Below, in pieces: positions 1 to 9,704 of a stretch of DNA of 64,000 nt. Source of the DNA: Dugong dugon (Eukaryota; Chordata; Mammalia; Sirenia; Dugongidae); assembly GCA_030035585.1 (NCBI GenBank), contig CM057469.1, positions 65,489,501 to 65,553,500 of the forward strand. The letters run 5' to 3'. The translations under genes and the position numbers were made by a program. Every line of letters begins with the position of its first letter. The stretch's first letter is position 1. The notes under the pieces are model-generated. The model searched no databases. It was not told the DNA's origin and was given only the letters and a program-made list of their open reading frames with translations.

Positions 1-280
1 AGTAGAACTGTCATTGATTGAAAATAATGATAAAACAATAATAAATAACATTTCAACATCTTTAAAACATTTGGAAAGGCACAAATGCTATTGTCAGTGA
101 AACTACAGCTGTTGATTAGAGAGTAAAAGACAATTTAACTGCATATACAAAATATAATTAACAAACTAAATACTAGTAAGGGTATAAAAGGAGTAGCAAA
201 ATTAGAACTCTACGTCATCTATCTGATTTGAAAGTTGCTGTACTTCTCTGCTTTATTTTCTTCATCTATATATGTGAGAA
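1..280. other. Unique AT-rich DNA
   Basis: I see no recognisable repeat, gene or RNA here. The last 11 bases (268-278) form the left target-site duplication of the following SINE. Confidence 0.6.
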
Positions 281-481
281 GGAGCCTGGTGGTTCAATGG
301 CTAAGTGTTGGGCTGCTAATCAAAAGGTCGATGGTTCGAATCCACCGGCACTCCATGGGAGAAAAGACCTGATGATTTACTCCCATAAAGATTATAGTCT
401 AGGAAATCCTATGGGGCAGTTCTACTTTGCCATATAGGGTTGTTATGAGTTGGAATCAACTTGAAGGCACACAACAACAAC
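281..481 (+). mobile_element. AfroSINE, tRNA-Asn-headed, full length
   Basis: The head reads like a decayed tRNA-Asn gene: GGCTGCTAATCAAAAGG covers the anticodon arm and GGTTCGAATCC is a pol III B box. The body carries the 'cccataaagattatag' segment. The end matches the RTE LINE 3' terminus (ctatggggcagttctac, then tatgagttggaatcaactt) and finishes in an AAC-rich tail. It is flanked by near-identical 11-bp repeats, ATATATGTGAG at 268-278 and ATACATGTGAG at 482-492. The element is non-coding. By analogy with other RTE-tailed SINEs it was probably mobilised by RTE reverse transcriptase. Confidence 0.9.
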
Positions 482-493
482 ATACATGTGAGG

Positions 494-836
494 AGGCATT
501 GGTGGTTCAGTAACAGAATTTTCGCTTTCCATGATGGAGACTCGGGTTCAACTTCCGGCCAACGCACCTCATACACAGCTACCTGTCTGCCATTGGAGGC
601 TCATATTTAGCTATGATGCTTAACAGGTTTCAGTGGTGATTTCAGACTAAAAGACACACTAGGAAGAAAGGCCTAGTGACCTACCTCCAAAAATTAGCCA
701 GTGAAAATCCCATGGATCACAATAGACCAGTCTGTAACTGATCATGGAGATGGTGCAGGACTAGTCATGGTTTAGTTTGGTTGTGCATAGGGTTGCTATG
801 AGTCGGGGGCTGACTCATCAGCAGCTAAAAACAACA
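494..836 (+). mobile_element. tRNA-Gly-headed composite SINE
   Basis: The first 70 bases resemble tRNA-Gly (GCATTGGTGGTTCAGT, then a B box near 544-554 and GGCCAACGCACCTC). The body at about 590-735 matches the 5' region of the local RTE element: the same blocks occur at 1670-2012 (minus) and 35683-35888 (plus), for example aacaggtttcagtgg and gaagaaaggcctag. The last 100 bases match the RTE 3' end (tatgagtcggg, cagcagctaaaaacaacaac). It is therefore a different SINE lineage from the tRNA-Asn type, with both internal and terminal RTE-like sequence. Confidence 0.8.
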
Positions 837-1669
837 ACATAAGTGAAAGGATTAAAGTGAGAAACTCATAGCCCTTGATTCCATTTAAGGAGCCATAAGG
901 AAGAGGGAGAGGATTAAGACAAGGTAGACTACCTCCTTGGAATTACTGGGTTCTAGGTCCTAGTCCTCAGCTTTTCAGTCTCAGGTACTAAGTTTTCGTT
1001 CATTCATCCAACCAGTTAAACTCAATGAGATTTATTCAGGCGAGCTAAACTTACAAGAGCCCATTATATAAACCAAAATGTCAATTATTAAATGACAACA
1101 GAAGAAACAATGCCAGAATATCAGCCTTTGATCACGTGCTTGGGTGTCCCTTCCTGGTGATCCAATTCACTTAGTAGGCTAAATAATAGGTCAGAAGTAG
1201 CTTGAAGAGCCCAGAATCAGAAACTAGGAGTTAAGTGTTTATCAGTGAAGAACAGCTAGGTGAATTAGATTGTTTCTTGTCATACTGGGGATATTTTTGC
1301 CACGATAATCAATATTAGCCCTTTGGAACTAGAAGGATAGCTTCTCTCCTGTACTGACCTGAAAACTGTTTACTGTCCTGTATATCCCTCTTTTTTTAAC
1401 TTCTGTGTAGAGTGCTGACTTTTTATTAATACATCCTTTCATCTGACGGTTACATTTGGATATAATTAAATTGCCTCTGTAGTTACATTTCACTCATACA
1501 GCTATCTTCTAGTCACAGTGGTTGATCTGGGTATCGTAATGCACAAATTTACAAATCATATTTTAGGGAAAGAGTACCTTCATAGATAACTTCTGTACAG
1601 AGATTCAGAACACTTGCTTTCAGATCAGGCAAACTTGAGTTATTTTATTAACTATATATGTAACTTTGG
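837..1669. other. Unique DNA, no feature seen
   Basis: No repeat family, long open frame or structural RNA was recognised. Base composition is moderately AT-rich. Confidence 0.5.
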
Positions 1670-2012
1670 TTGTTCAAGAGAATGAAATGTTGCCCAGTCT
1701 TGTACCATCTTCATGATTATCTGTATGCTGGAGTACATTGTTGCAGCCTCTGTGGCTCTTGAGTGCCTTCCAACCTGGGGACTCATCTTCCAGCACTATA
1801 TCAGACAATATTTTGTTTTGATCCATTGGGTTTTCATTGGCTAATTTCTAGAAGTATGTTACCAGAACTTTCTTCCTAATCTATCTTAGTCTGAATACTC
1901 CACTGAAATCTGTCCACCAAAGGTGATCCTGCTAGTATTTGAAATACTGGTGGCATAGCTTTCAGCATCATAGCAATACACAAGCCACCACAGTATAACA
2001 AAATGACAGATG
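1670..2012 (-). mobile_element. Internally deleted RTE (5' end joined to 3' end)
   Basis: Read on the minus strand, it starts with the RTE 5' region (ctgtggtggcttgtg, 'atttcaaatactagc', 'gaagaaagttctgg', 'ggttggaaggcactc'). At about 1750 it jumps straight to the RTE 3' end (ggctgcaacaatg, then gaagatggtacaagactggg). All coding sequence is missing. It is either a non-autonomous deletion derivative or a decayed copy. The 5' part is shared with the tRNA-Gly SINE at 494-836, and the junction differs from the similar derivative at 35683-36012. Confidence 0.75.
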
Positions 2013-2024
2013 GGTGGTGGATAA

Positions 2025-2205
2025 ATAACTTTAGGCAAGTTAATTAACTTCTCTAAGTCTCAAAATATTCGGCTGCAAAATGAGAGTAATAATACCTATG
2101 TTTCAGTTTTATTGAAAGGATGAATGAGATGATATTATATTAAGTGCAGTGTTTGGTCTAAAGTGGGAACTCAACAGTGAACAGATATGGCTATTAACTT
2201 TCAAA
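2025..2205 (+). mobile_element. MIR SINE fragment
   Basis: It shows the MIR core and 3' part in order: ggcaagttaattaacttctc, a CTCAAAAT/gcaaaatgag block equivalent to cctcatctgtaaaatg, 'aataataccta', and 'aaggatgaatgagatgat'. MIR is an ancient tRNA-derived SINE family common to mammals and is long inactive. Divergence is high, as expected for its age. Confidence 0.8.
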
Positions 2206-3854
2206 AATTCTATGTTGTGTTTCTGTAAATGTTAGTCTTCGAAGTTGACCTTTATATTCTTTTGTCTCAAAACAGAGGAGGAACATATATAATTCTTTAT
2301 ACTACACATTTCACTATTAACTTTCTGTAAGTCAACACATGTACAAAGGCAAAGGCAGGTGAACTTTCAAAGGCAATATACTCTGCATAAACAGGAACCC
2401 AAGAGATATACCTTCTCAAGCTAATAACTAATTATTGCCTTTTGTTTTGCCAGTTATTGCAATGCATTTTCTATTTTCTCACATTGCAAATATTATTCTA
2501 TGAACCCATCAGTTCATGAAAATAAATTCAACATCATATTTAATATAAATATGTCATATTTAATATAAATAAACTCTGCCATGAAATTCTGTTTCACTTA
2601 AGCTCATGATAGTTACCAGTGTGGACCATGCAAACTTTGACCTTTTAACTCCAAGACCATTTCTCATAATATTTCTTTGTTAGAAGGATCTGTTTGTGTA
2701 TAATTAAACGTGACTTTCTTAAAACTTTACAGTTTGTAGCTTAATGTATTTTTGTTTTATTTTTGAGTACAAAGACTATATTATGCTTTTGTTGGCATCA
2801 GTGCTAGTTAGTATGCCAGCTACATAATTTGGTTCTCTGCAATATGTCAGCATTTGAATGCCTTGGGCTCAACAGGTGGTGCTAGATAAAGTTCTGGCAG
2901 ATCAAATAGGTAATGTGGTTATTTCTTTTGTCAAATTCTAATTAAAAACAGAGTCTGTGTAAAATGAGACTTACATTTTCCTGTTTTAAGAAGATCTCCA
3001 CATCCAGTACAAATCATTTTCCATAACAAAGGCCCACTGGTAAGGAAACATATTCTGTGCATAAATATGCAACACCTTCTGATCTGTAGTTTCATTGTTT
3101 TCCATAAAGTTTACTTTAGGAACCTAAAGTGTAAGCACTACTACGTAAGGTATGGACTCTTCAACCCTTCTGTAATTCAGAAATGTAAGCTTAAGGTCAT
3201 GACAAAAATGTAAAAGGACATTTGAACATTGTTATCCACTACTTTATAGAATGTTAAGAAACTCTTTAACATTTCACTTAAATTATCTGCTTTAAAAAGG
3301 TTTCCTTGCATGCATGGTTTTGTCCCCTCTGGAAGTCAGAAAAAGTTCAGAAGAAACAAAATATTGTCTTTGCTGAAAATTGACTTAACTTGCTAGAAAG
3401 CTGGCTTTTGGTTTACCAAGATGAGCATTAATTCTAAAATCATCAACAATTGGCTGATAGCATCAGTTATAATATAAGAAATCACAAAATAAGACAATTT
3501 CAATGATGTTCATAGTATATCCATACACTCTACATTTGCTAATATCTTGTAAAATTTCTTATGTTCTGTAAATTCTGAAAACGTCATCTGCATGAATGTA
3601 CCTTCTATGTCAATTTAGGATTGGGTTTTGGCTGCATAAAATAGTGACGAGATGAAAACTTCTTTCTTTCTTACATAAAAGAAGCAGAGATTTGCAAGTG
3701 TGGTGTTGTGGTATTGTGGCCACACATTCATCAGAGTGCTGGGCTCCTTATAAATTTCTACCCTTTATCCTCTGTATGGAGTCCCTTTAAAGCAGTGTCC
3801 CTTTTTCTGCAAGCCTAGTTCATAGAGAAAAATAGCTCTGATTGAAATGGGGAG
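2206..3854. other. Unique DNA
   Basis: No gene or clear repeat was recognised. A 20-bp unit containing tttaatataaat is repeated once in tandem near 2535-2572. It is otherwise plain AT-rich intergenic or intronic sequence. Confidence 0.5.
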
Positions 3855-3894
3855 TGTCTTAGCTGGTACTCTAGAGGAGCAAAACAAGTGAGAC

Positions 3895-3897
<3 letters not shown>

Positions 3898-3926
<29 letters not shown>

Positions 3927-3940
3927 CTAGAGAGAGAGAC
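3898..3940. repeat. (TG)n and (AG)n microsatellite
   Basis: About 13 TG repeats follow a short AT run and precede AGAGAGAGAG. It lies in the end of the LTR, where the family normally has a pyrimidine/TA-rich stretch. Confidence 0.9.
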
Positions 3941-4098
3941 ATAGAGATTTACTTCTAGGAAATGGCTCATGCAATTATGACTCATGTATTTAAGGGGGCT
4001 AGCAAGTCCCAAATCCATAGGTCAGGCAGCAGGCCACAGACCTACAGGCTTACATCCCAAGAACCAGAAATCAAGTAACGAGAAAAGTGCAGGGTGGA

Positions 4099-4937
4099 CA
4101 GCTTGTACAAGGAAAGGTCACGGAACTCCACAGACACATCCAAACTCCCTGAGGGACCAGATTGCTGGGCAGAGGGCTGTGGGGACCATGGTCTTGGGGA
4201 ACATCTAGCTCAATTGGCATAACACAATTTATAAAGAAAATGTTCACATTCTACCTTGGCAAGTAGCATCTGGGATCTTAAAAGTCTGTGAGCAGCCATC
4301 TAAGACACCACTGGTCTCGCCCCTTTGGGAGCAAGGGAGAATGAAGAAAACAATATACAAGTGAAAGATTAGTCCGAAGGACTAATGGACCACAACTACC
4401 ATGGCCTCCACCAGACTGAATCCAGTACAACTAGATGCTGCCTGGCTACCACCACTGACTGCTCTGACAGGGATCACAACAGAGGGTCCTGGACAGAGCC
4501 ATTGAAAAATGTAGAACACAGTTCTAACTCACAAAAAAACACCAGACTTACTGGCCTGACAGAGACTGGAGAAACCCCAAGAGTATGGCCCCCAGACACC
4601 CTTTTAGCTCAGTAATGAAGTCACTCTCAAGGTCCACCATTCAGCCAAAGATTAGGCAGTCCCATAAAACAAAATGAGACTAACGGGGCACAATAGTACA
4701 GGGACAAGGACTAGAAGGCAGGATGGGACAGGAAAGCTGGTAATAGGGAACCCACGGTTGAGAAGGGACAGTGTTGACATGTGGTGGGGTTGTTAACCAT
4801 TGTCACAAAACAATATGTGTATTAACTGTTTAATGAGAAACTATTTGTTCTGTAAATCTTCATCTAAAGTACAATGAAAATAAATAAATAAAAATAAATA
4901 AAATCTGCTGAAATTGTCTCAGAAAAAAAAAGAAAAT
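4099..4937 (+). mobile_element. 5'-truncated L1: 3' UTR only
   Basis: It contains only the local L1 family's long 3' UTR, from cagcttgtacaaggaaaggt to ttctgtaaatcttcatc, followed by A-rich sequence. It is flanked by a 16-bp target-site duplication, AAAAGTGCAGGGTGGA at 4083-4098 and 4938-4953, and lies within the ERVL LTR. The tail is compound: a first (AAAT)n run at 4874-4904, about 20 non-A bases (tctgctgaaattgtctcag), then a second A run at 4921-4937. There is no ORF content. Confidence 0.9.
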
Positions 4938-5081
4938 AAAAGTGCAGGGTGGAGAGAAAGAGCAAGCTCTGCCAGAACATCCATTTATACACTAGAAGCA
5001 GGCACCACCCCCAAGGAAAATCCCATTTCAACCAATTCCCATTGGTTGATCAAATCAAATCACATCATGGAAAGTGATTAC

Positions 5082-5178
5082 ATTATGTTACTTTACATTA
5101 TGTTGCGTTGCGTTGCGTTGTGTTGTGTTGTGTTGCATTGCATTGCATTACAATACATTACACTGCATTACATTACAG
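5082..5178. repeat. Degenerate pentanucleotide array (TTGCG/TTGTG/TTGCA)n
   Basis: Successive 5-bp units (tgcgt, tgtgt, tgcat, tacat) form an expanded microsatellite inside the ERVL LTR. The unit composition changes in blocks along the array: CG-containing units first, then GTG, then GCA, then ACA. Confidence 0.85.
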
Positions 5179-5461
5179 AACAGCAATGAGTCCAGTGTCT
5201 GCCAAACCACTGAGAATCATGGTCTAGCCAAGTTGACACATAAAATTAATCATCACAGCCCACCTCTGATCAACTTGGCAGTTATCTACATCTCCTTAAA
5301 TTATATCTAACCTCCAAATAAAGACAATTATAAAGTTATACTTGTGTCTAACATGACATAAACAACCTGCGTACAACTGGAAACACAATAACCTCTTTTA
5401 CATCTTGTATTTCATAATAAGTAATGGAATAAGGGAGGGAAGAAACAAAGATATTTGATAT

Positions 5462-6003
5462 ATTGTTGTTGCTGTTGTTAGGTGCCGTCCAGTCGGTTCC
5501 ATCTTATATTGACCCTATGTACAAAAGAATGAAACACTGCTCAGTCCTGCACCATCCTCGTGATTGTTGTTATGCTTGAGCCCATTGTTGCAGCCACTGT
5601 GTCAATCCATCTTGTTGAGGGTCTTCCTTTTCGCTGACCTTCTCCAGAGACTCGTCCCTCCTGATAACATGTCCAAAGTATGTGAGATGAAGTCTCTCCA
5701 TCCTCACTTCTAAGAGCATTCTGGCTCTACATCTTTCAAGACAGATTTGTTCATTCTTCTGGCCGTCCATGGTATATTCAATATTCTTCACCAACACCAT
5801 AATTCAAAGGCATAAATTATCTTTGGTCTTCCTTATACTTTGCCCAGTTTTCCCACACATATGAGGTGATTGAAAACAACTTGGCTTGGGTCAGGTGACC
5901 CTTAGTCCTTTAAGTGATATCTTTGCTTTTTACCTTTAAAGAAGTCTTTTGCAACAGATTTGCCCAATGCAATGTGTCGTTTGATTTCTTGACTGCTGCT
6001 TCC
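5462..6003 (-). mobile_element. RTE LINE 3' end (minus strand)
   Basis: It begins on the plus strand with the RTE 3' terminus complement (tgttgttaggtgccgtccag) and runs into the C-terminal ORF2 region and on to about 6003 (gatttcttgactgctgc). A 76-codon minus-strand remnant at 5570-5800 contains YFGHVIRRDESLEK, typical of the RTE ORF2 C-terminus in this genome. Short TTGATATAT-like repeats flank it (5453-5461; 6005-6013). It is 5'-truncated and non-functional, and is inserted in the ERVL interior. Confidence 0.85.
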
Positions 6004-6630
6004 ATTGATATATGCATACATATATATGCACACACACACAAATATATAACTAAACAAGGAAGAAATACTTATAACAACTAATTACAGTCTACATTTCTGC
6101 AACTGGTCATGTGGTGGTAGCTGGTTGTTCCACTACCCACTCCCTATTCCCTTTTCCCTCAGTAAGCACCTCAGCTGGTCATGGTTCTTTGCCTGATGAG
6201 TTCACCCAAAACTTTCCTGAAGGGTCTGGGCCATTAGTACTCCTGTCAGAATTTAGTTATTATAGTTTTACACTGACTTTAATCACAGGGTATGGTAATA
6301 CTAACAGACTTCCTAAGGGGTCTCCTGTATTACAGACATACTCTTTGCTACCTCCATTGTGAATAACTGTCCAACTTCCCTTTGGTAATCAATATCAATC
6401 ACAACAGCTCATATAGTAACTCCCTTCTTTGCCTGTTTATTCAGGGGCAAGAGGAGCCCAAAGTGGCCAGTGATATTCTTAATTTCCAGTTAAATGGAAT
6501 CAGTGTTGTGTCTCCTGGTGTGGTCATTCCTACCTTTGGCACTAAGACCTCTAGACCTGCAGAGCATAGGGTCACGGGAACAGGAAGCAAAAATTTTGCA
6601 AATGGATCACTAGGATAATAGTGAGTGGTG

Positions 6631-6819
6631 CTACGCCCTTTCTGTCCCTTGATTCCTGGACCCGTGGATTTTAGTTATGGGAAAAACAGCATCATATATT
6701 GGATGGTGATTTACAGCATATACAGCCTCCTGGAGAACATTGCTCCATCTCTGCAAGTTACTACCACCTAGCTGGCACAGTAATGAAATCTTTAAAAAGC
6801 CATTCCACCCATCTATCAA
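6631..6819 (-). pseudogene. ERVL integrase remnant
   Basis: A 62-codon open stretch on the minus strand includes WNGFLK and AVNHHPIYD-like residues, as expected near the C-terminal half of retroviral-type integrases. The surrounding minus-strand sequence continues the similarity with stops and frameshifts. No product is expected. The assignment to the ERVL group rests on recognition of the flanking nucleotide blocks and on the neighbouring ERVL-type LTR. Confidence 0.65.
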
Positions 6820-7911
6820 GCCAGCTGCTTCAGGAAGATGAGGAACATGGTAAGATCAGTGAATTCCGTGAGCATGGGCCCATTGCCACACTTCATTTAC
6901 TGTGAAGTGAGTTCCTTGATCACTTGATCATTCTATAAGTCCATGGATGATAGTTTTGGCAGAAGTATCGCATGCATGGAAGGCAAACCATATCCAGAGT
7001 AAGTATCTATCCCAGTAAGAACAAAATGCTATGCTTTCCATAACGGAAATGATCCAATGTAATCAACCTGTCACCAGGTTGCTGGCTGATCACCTCAAGG
7101 GATGTTGCCATATCAGGGACTCAGTGTTGGTCTCTGCTGCTGGCAGATTGGGTACTCAGCCGTGGCTATAGCCAAGTCAGCCTTGGTGAATAGAAGTCCA
7201 TGTTGCTGAGCCCATGTATAACCTCCATCCCTGTACCATGGCTACTTTGTTCATGAGCTCTTTGGGAAATGACAGGAGTGGCTGAGGAAACAGGCTGACT
7301 GGTATCCACAAAATATGTCATCCTATCCCCTTGATTATTAAAATCCTTCTGCCTAGGTCACCCTTGGTGAGCATTCACATGAGACACAAATATCTTCATT
7401 TCTTTGGCCCCTTCAGAGAGTTCTATCCACATACTTCTTCCCCATAGCTGCTTGTCATCAATTTTCCAACCACATTCCTTCCAAGGCCCTGACCATCCAG
7501 CCAAATGATTGGCACAGCCTAGAAATCAATATATAATTGCACATCTACTCATTCATCCTTCCAAGCAAAATAAATAACCAGGTGCACTGCTCAAAGTTCT
7601 GCCCAATGGGAGCTTTTCCTTCACCATTGTCCTTCAGGGAATTCCTAGAAAGGGGCTGCAGTGCTTCTGTACACTTTTGAGTGGTGCCTGCGTATCACGC
7701 TAAACAGTCTGTAAGCAAGGCACGAGTTTCCTTTTCCTCAGTCAACTGATCTGAAGGAGCTCTCATGAGGTGGTAGGTTTAGAGTGGGAGAGAGAAGGTA
7801 ACGTGACTAGAGTGGTGACCATAGGCATTTTGGCCACTTTCAGATGTCCTCACTTGTGCCTTCAGAGGCTGCTCAACCCCAACCTTGTATATCTCACTTT
7901 CATTTGATGAC

Positions 7912-8441
7912 TGTCTTAGTCATCTAGTGCTGCTCTAACAGAAATACCACAAGTGGATGGCTTTAACAAAGAAAAGTTTATTCTCTCACAGTCCAGTAGG
8001 CTATAAGTCCAAATTCAGGGTGTCAGCTACAGGAGAAGGCTTTCTCTCTCTGTCTGCTCTGGAGGAAGGTCCTGGTTATACATCAGTCTTCCCTTTGTCT
8101 GGGAGCATCTCAGCTCAGGAACCTCAGGTCCAAAGGACTCACTCTGCTCCCGGCACTGCTTTCTAGGTGGTGTGAGGTTCCCATGTGTCTCTGCTCACTT
8201 CTCTCTTCTATAGCTCAAAAAAAGTTGCATTAAGACCCTATTCTTGTCAACCTCATCAGTATAACCTCATCACAGTGACACAATCTACAACACATAAGGA
8301 GATCACATATAATCTCATCATAGTGATAGAATTTACAACACATAAGGAAATCACATCAGATTACACAATCATACAACACCAGGAATCATGACGCAGCCAA
8401 GCTGACAGATATTTTTGGGGGACACAACTCAATCCATGACA
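7912..8441 (-). mobile_element. Solo LTR, MaLR-like (copy 1)
   Basis: The 530-bp LTR ends in TGTC...GACA and is flanked by a perfect 5-bp target duplication, ATGAC at 7907-7911 and 8442-8446. On the minus strand it starts tgtcatggattgagttgtg and ends gtgctgtttctgttagagcag-like sequence, and matches the copies at 10937, 41891 and 56495. It carries no internal coding region. It sits inside the ERVL interior, so it is younger than that provirus. Confidence 0.85.
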
Positions 8442-8814
8442 ATGACGTAGTGCTTCTGTGCATGTGGGACTTTGTGACTCTGTGGGTTAGACAACACTCA
8501 GTTCATGATGGGCAGCTTAGGTAACATGGTAGCTTGGTGGCGCGTGGTTAAACATTCAGTGTCTACTAAGGTCCACTAATAAGCCAAAAACTATTTCTCA
8601 AAAGGAGAGTAATTATCTGCAGAGGATGGCAGGGCTTTGCTCCAAAATCCTGTGGGACCATGCTATAATTCACCAGTAGGAACTTGCCAAAGACTCCAAA
8701 CAGCATCTCTACCTGCCAGTGACACTTCAAGTACCATTAGATCAGCTGGATCATATGGCCTAAGTGGCAGAGCAGCTTACATGGCAGCCTGGACCTGTTG
8801 CAGCACCTCCTCTT

Positions 8815-8905
8815 AGAAAACCCTATGGAGCAGTTCTACTCTTGTCTTACAGGGTCTCTATCAGTCAGAATTGACTCGACAGCACACAGCAAGAACAACA
8901 AGCAC
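8815..8905 (+). mobile_element. SINE 3'-end fragment
   Basis: Only the RTE-like tail is present (gaaaaccctatggagcag ... cagaattgactcgacagc ... aacaacaag). The tRNA head is missing. It marks the point where the ERVL interior stops. Confidence 0.8.
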
Positions 8906-8906
8906 A

Positions 8907-9128
8907 GAGTATTAAGCATATTATAAACATGCAGTAACTGAAACAGTGAATACTGCTTCAGGAGGGAGATAAATAGATGAGAGAAGGAAACCTATAAGTA
9001 AACTAAAGCGTAAGTTCTCAAAGAGTGGTCCCAGGTCACCTGAGGGTTCCTGAGATCTTTTCAGTAGTCTGGAAGGTCCTCCATTCCCCAACTACATGTC
9101 TGTGTGAGGCCATGTTTTTCAGAAGGAA
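8907..9128 (+). mobile_element. Old L1 / hAT junction fragment (partial copy of 13512-13741)
   Basis: The first half (agagtattaagcatattata ... aaactaaagc) matches old L1 ORF2 sequence at 13520-13627. The second half (aagttctcaaagagtggtc ... aactacatgtctgtgtgagg) matches the start of the hAT element at 13628-13741. Both copies share the same L1-to-hAT junction, so they descend from one insertion. Similarity ends near 9128. Confidence 0.7.
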
Positions 9129-9704
9129 CGAATCATATAGTGGTTATATGTATACTCCCTTTCCAAGAAGAAGCCATCCTTGTCTTCCTGCAGGGCAGAG
9201 TACTTCTTTAATACTCTGGTTTGTGTTTTATTGTGCTGAAAAGAAGACATGGCTGGAAAAGGAACTCCTATGTAGTTCTTCTATTTTAACAAAATTTGAT
9301 CCAATTATAGTAATTAATTTAGCAGTGCACATACAGCAGAATATCTGAAGAAAAATCAATACAAACCAAAAAATATTCATCTAAACTTATCTCTGTGCCA
9401 GTATACATAGGGAAACCTGGATGTTTGGTATCATATAGACATGACTCACAGAAGGTTGAATGAAACTTCCTACAGGAGCTGGGTTCTTCAGTAAGGGGCC
9501 CCTGAATCTTAACCTTCCAACTGAATTTTCCTTTATGCCCCTTAGTAAGAGATACTTTAGTTAAAACATATTTTGACTTCCTTTGAATAAAATAAATTTC
9601 TGAGTATCTTCATATAATAAATACTTATGAACTGATGAAGATAAGTATTTACAAGTTTAATAAACTAAACAGCATTTACATTGAAAGTCTATATTTGGCT
9701 TTTA
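9129..9704. other. Unique DNA
   Basis: No repeat or gene was recognised. One open frame spans 9025-9348, but it begins in the hAT fragment and shows no coding signature. Confidence 0.45.

Larger units (their letters stand above)
3855..5257 (-). mobile_element. ERVL-type (MLT2-like) LTR, split by an L1
   Basis: On the minus strand it begins TGTGATGATTAATTTTATG (right edge 5257) and ends ...GAGTACCAGCTAAGACA (left edge 3855), the TG...CA layout of ERVL LTRs. Shared ERVL features are the start 'tgtgtcaacttggctag', the late 'gcatgagccatttcctag...aagtaaatctct' block and the end 'ctctagagtacc'. An L1 tail (4099-4937) interrupts it, leaving about 560 bp of LTR. A purine-rich tract (agaggtggg on the minus strand) just outside 5257 fits a polypurine tract. 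This makes it the 3' LTR of the provirus whose interior runs from 5258 to 8815. Confidence 0.75.
5258..8815 (-). mobile_element. Decayed ERVL-type provirus interior
   Basis: This interior sequence is collinear with the minus-strand LTR at 3855-5257. Read on the minus strand it runs from reverse transcriptase (8815 to 8442) through the integrase region (about 7900 to 6600) to the 3' end. It is interrupted by an RTE (5462-6003) and a solo LTR (7912-8441). No frame longer than about 80 codons survives. The 5' half and 5' LTR are not present before the SINE fragment at 8815. Confidence 0.75.

Noticed and set aside
296-356. Possible tRNA gene
   Set aside because: The tRNA-like head is part of a SINE. 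The cloverleaf is broken, and the sequence continues into SINE body and tail with target duplications.
496-568. Possible tRNA-Gly gene
   Set aside because: It is similar to tRNA-Gly but carries mismatches in the stems and is fused to an RTE-like body, so it is the head of a SINE.
3898-3940. TG/AG run as a regulatory Z-DNA element
   Set aside because: It is a common microsatellite at the end of an ERVL LTR, with no evidence of function.
5074-5310. Cys/Val/Leu-rich frames as a small protein
   Set aside because: They are produced by the TTGCG/TTGTG microsatellite inside an LTR.
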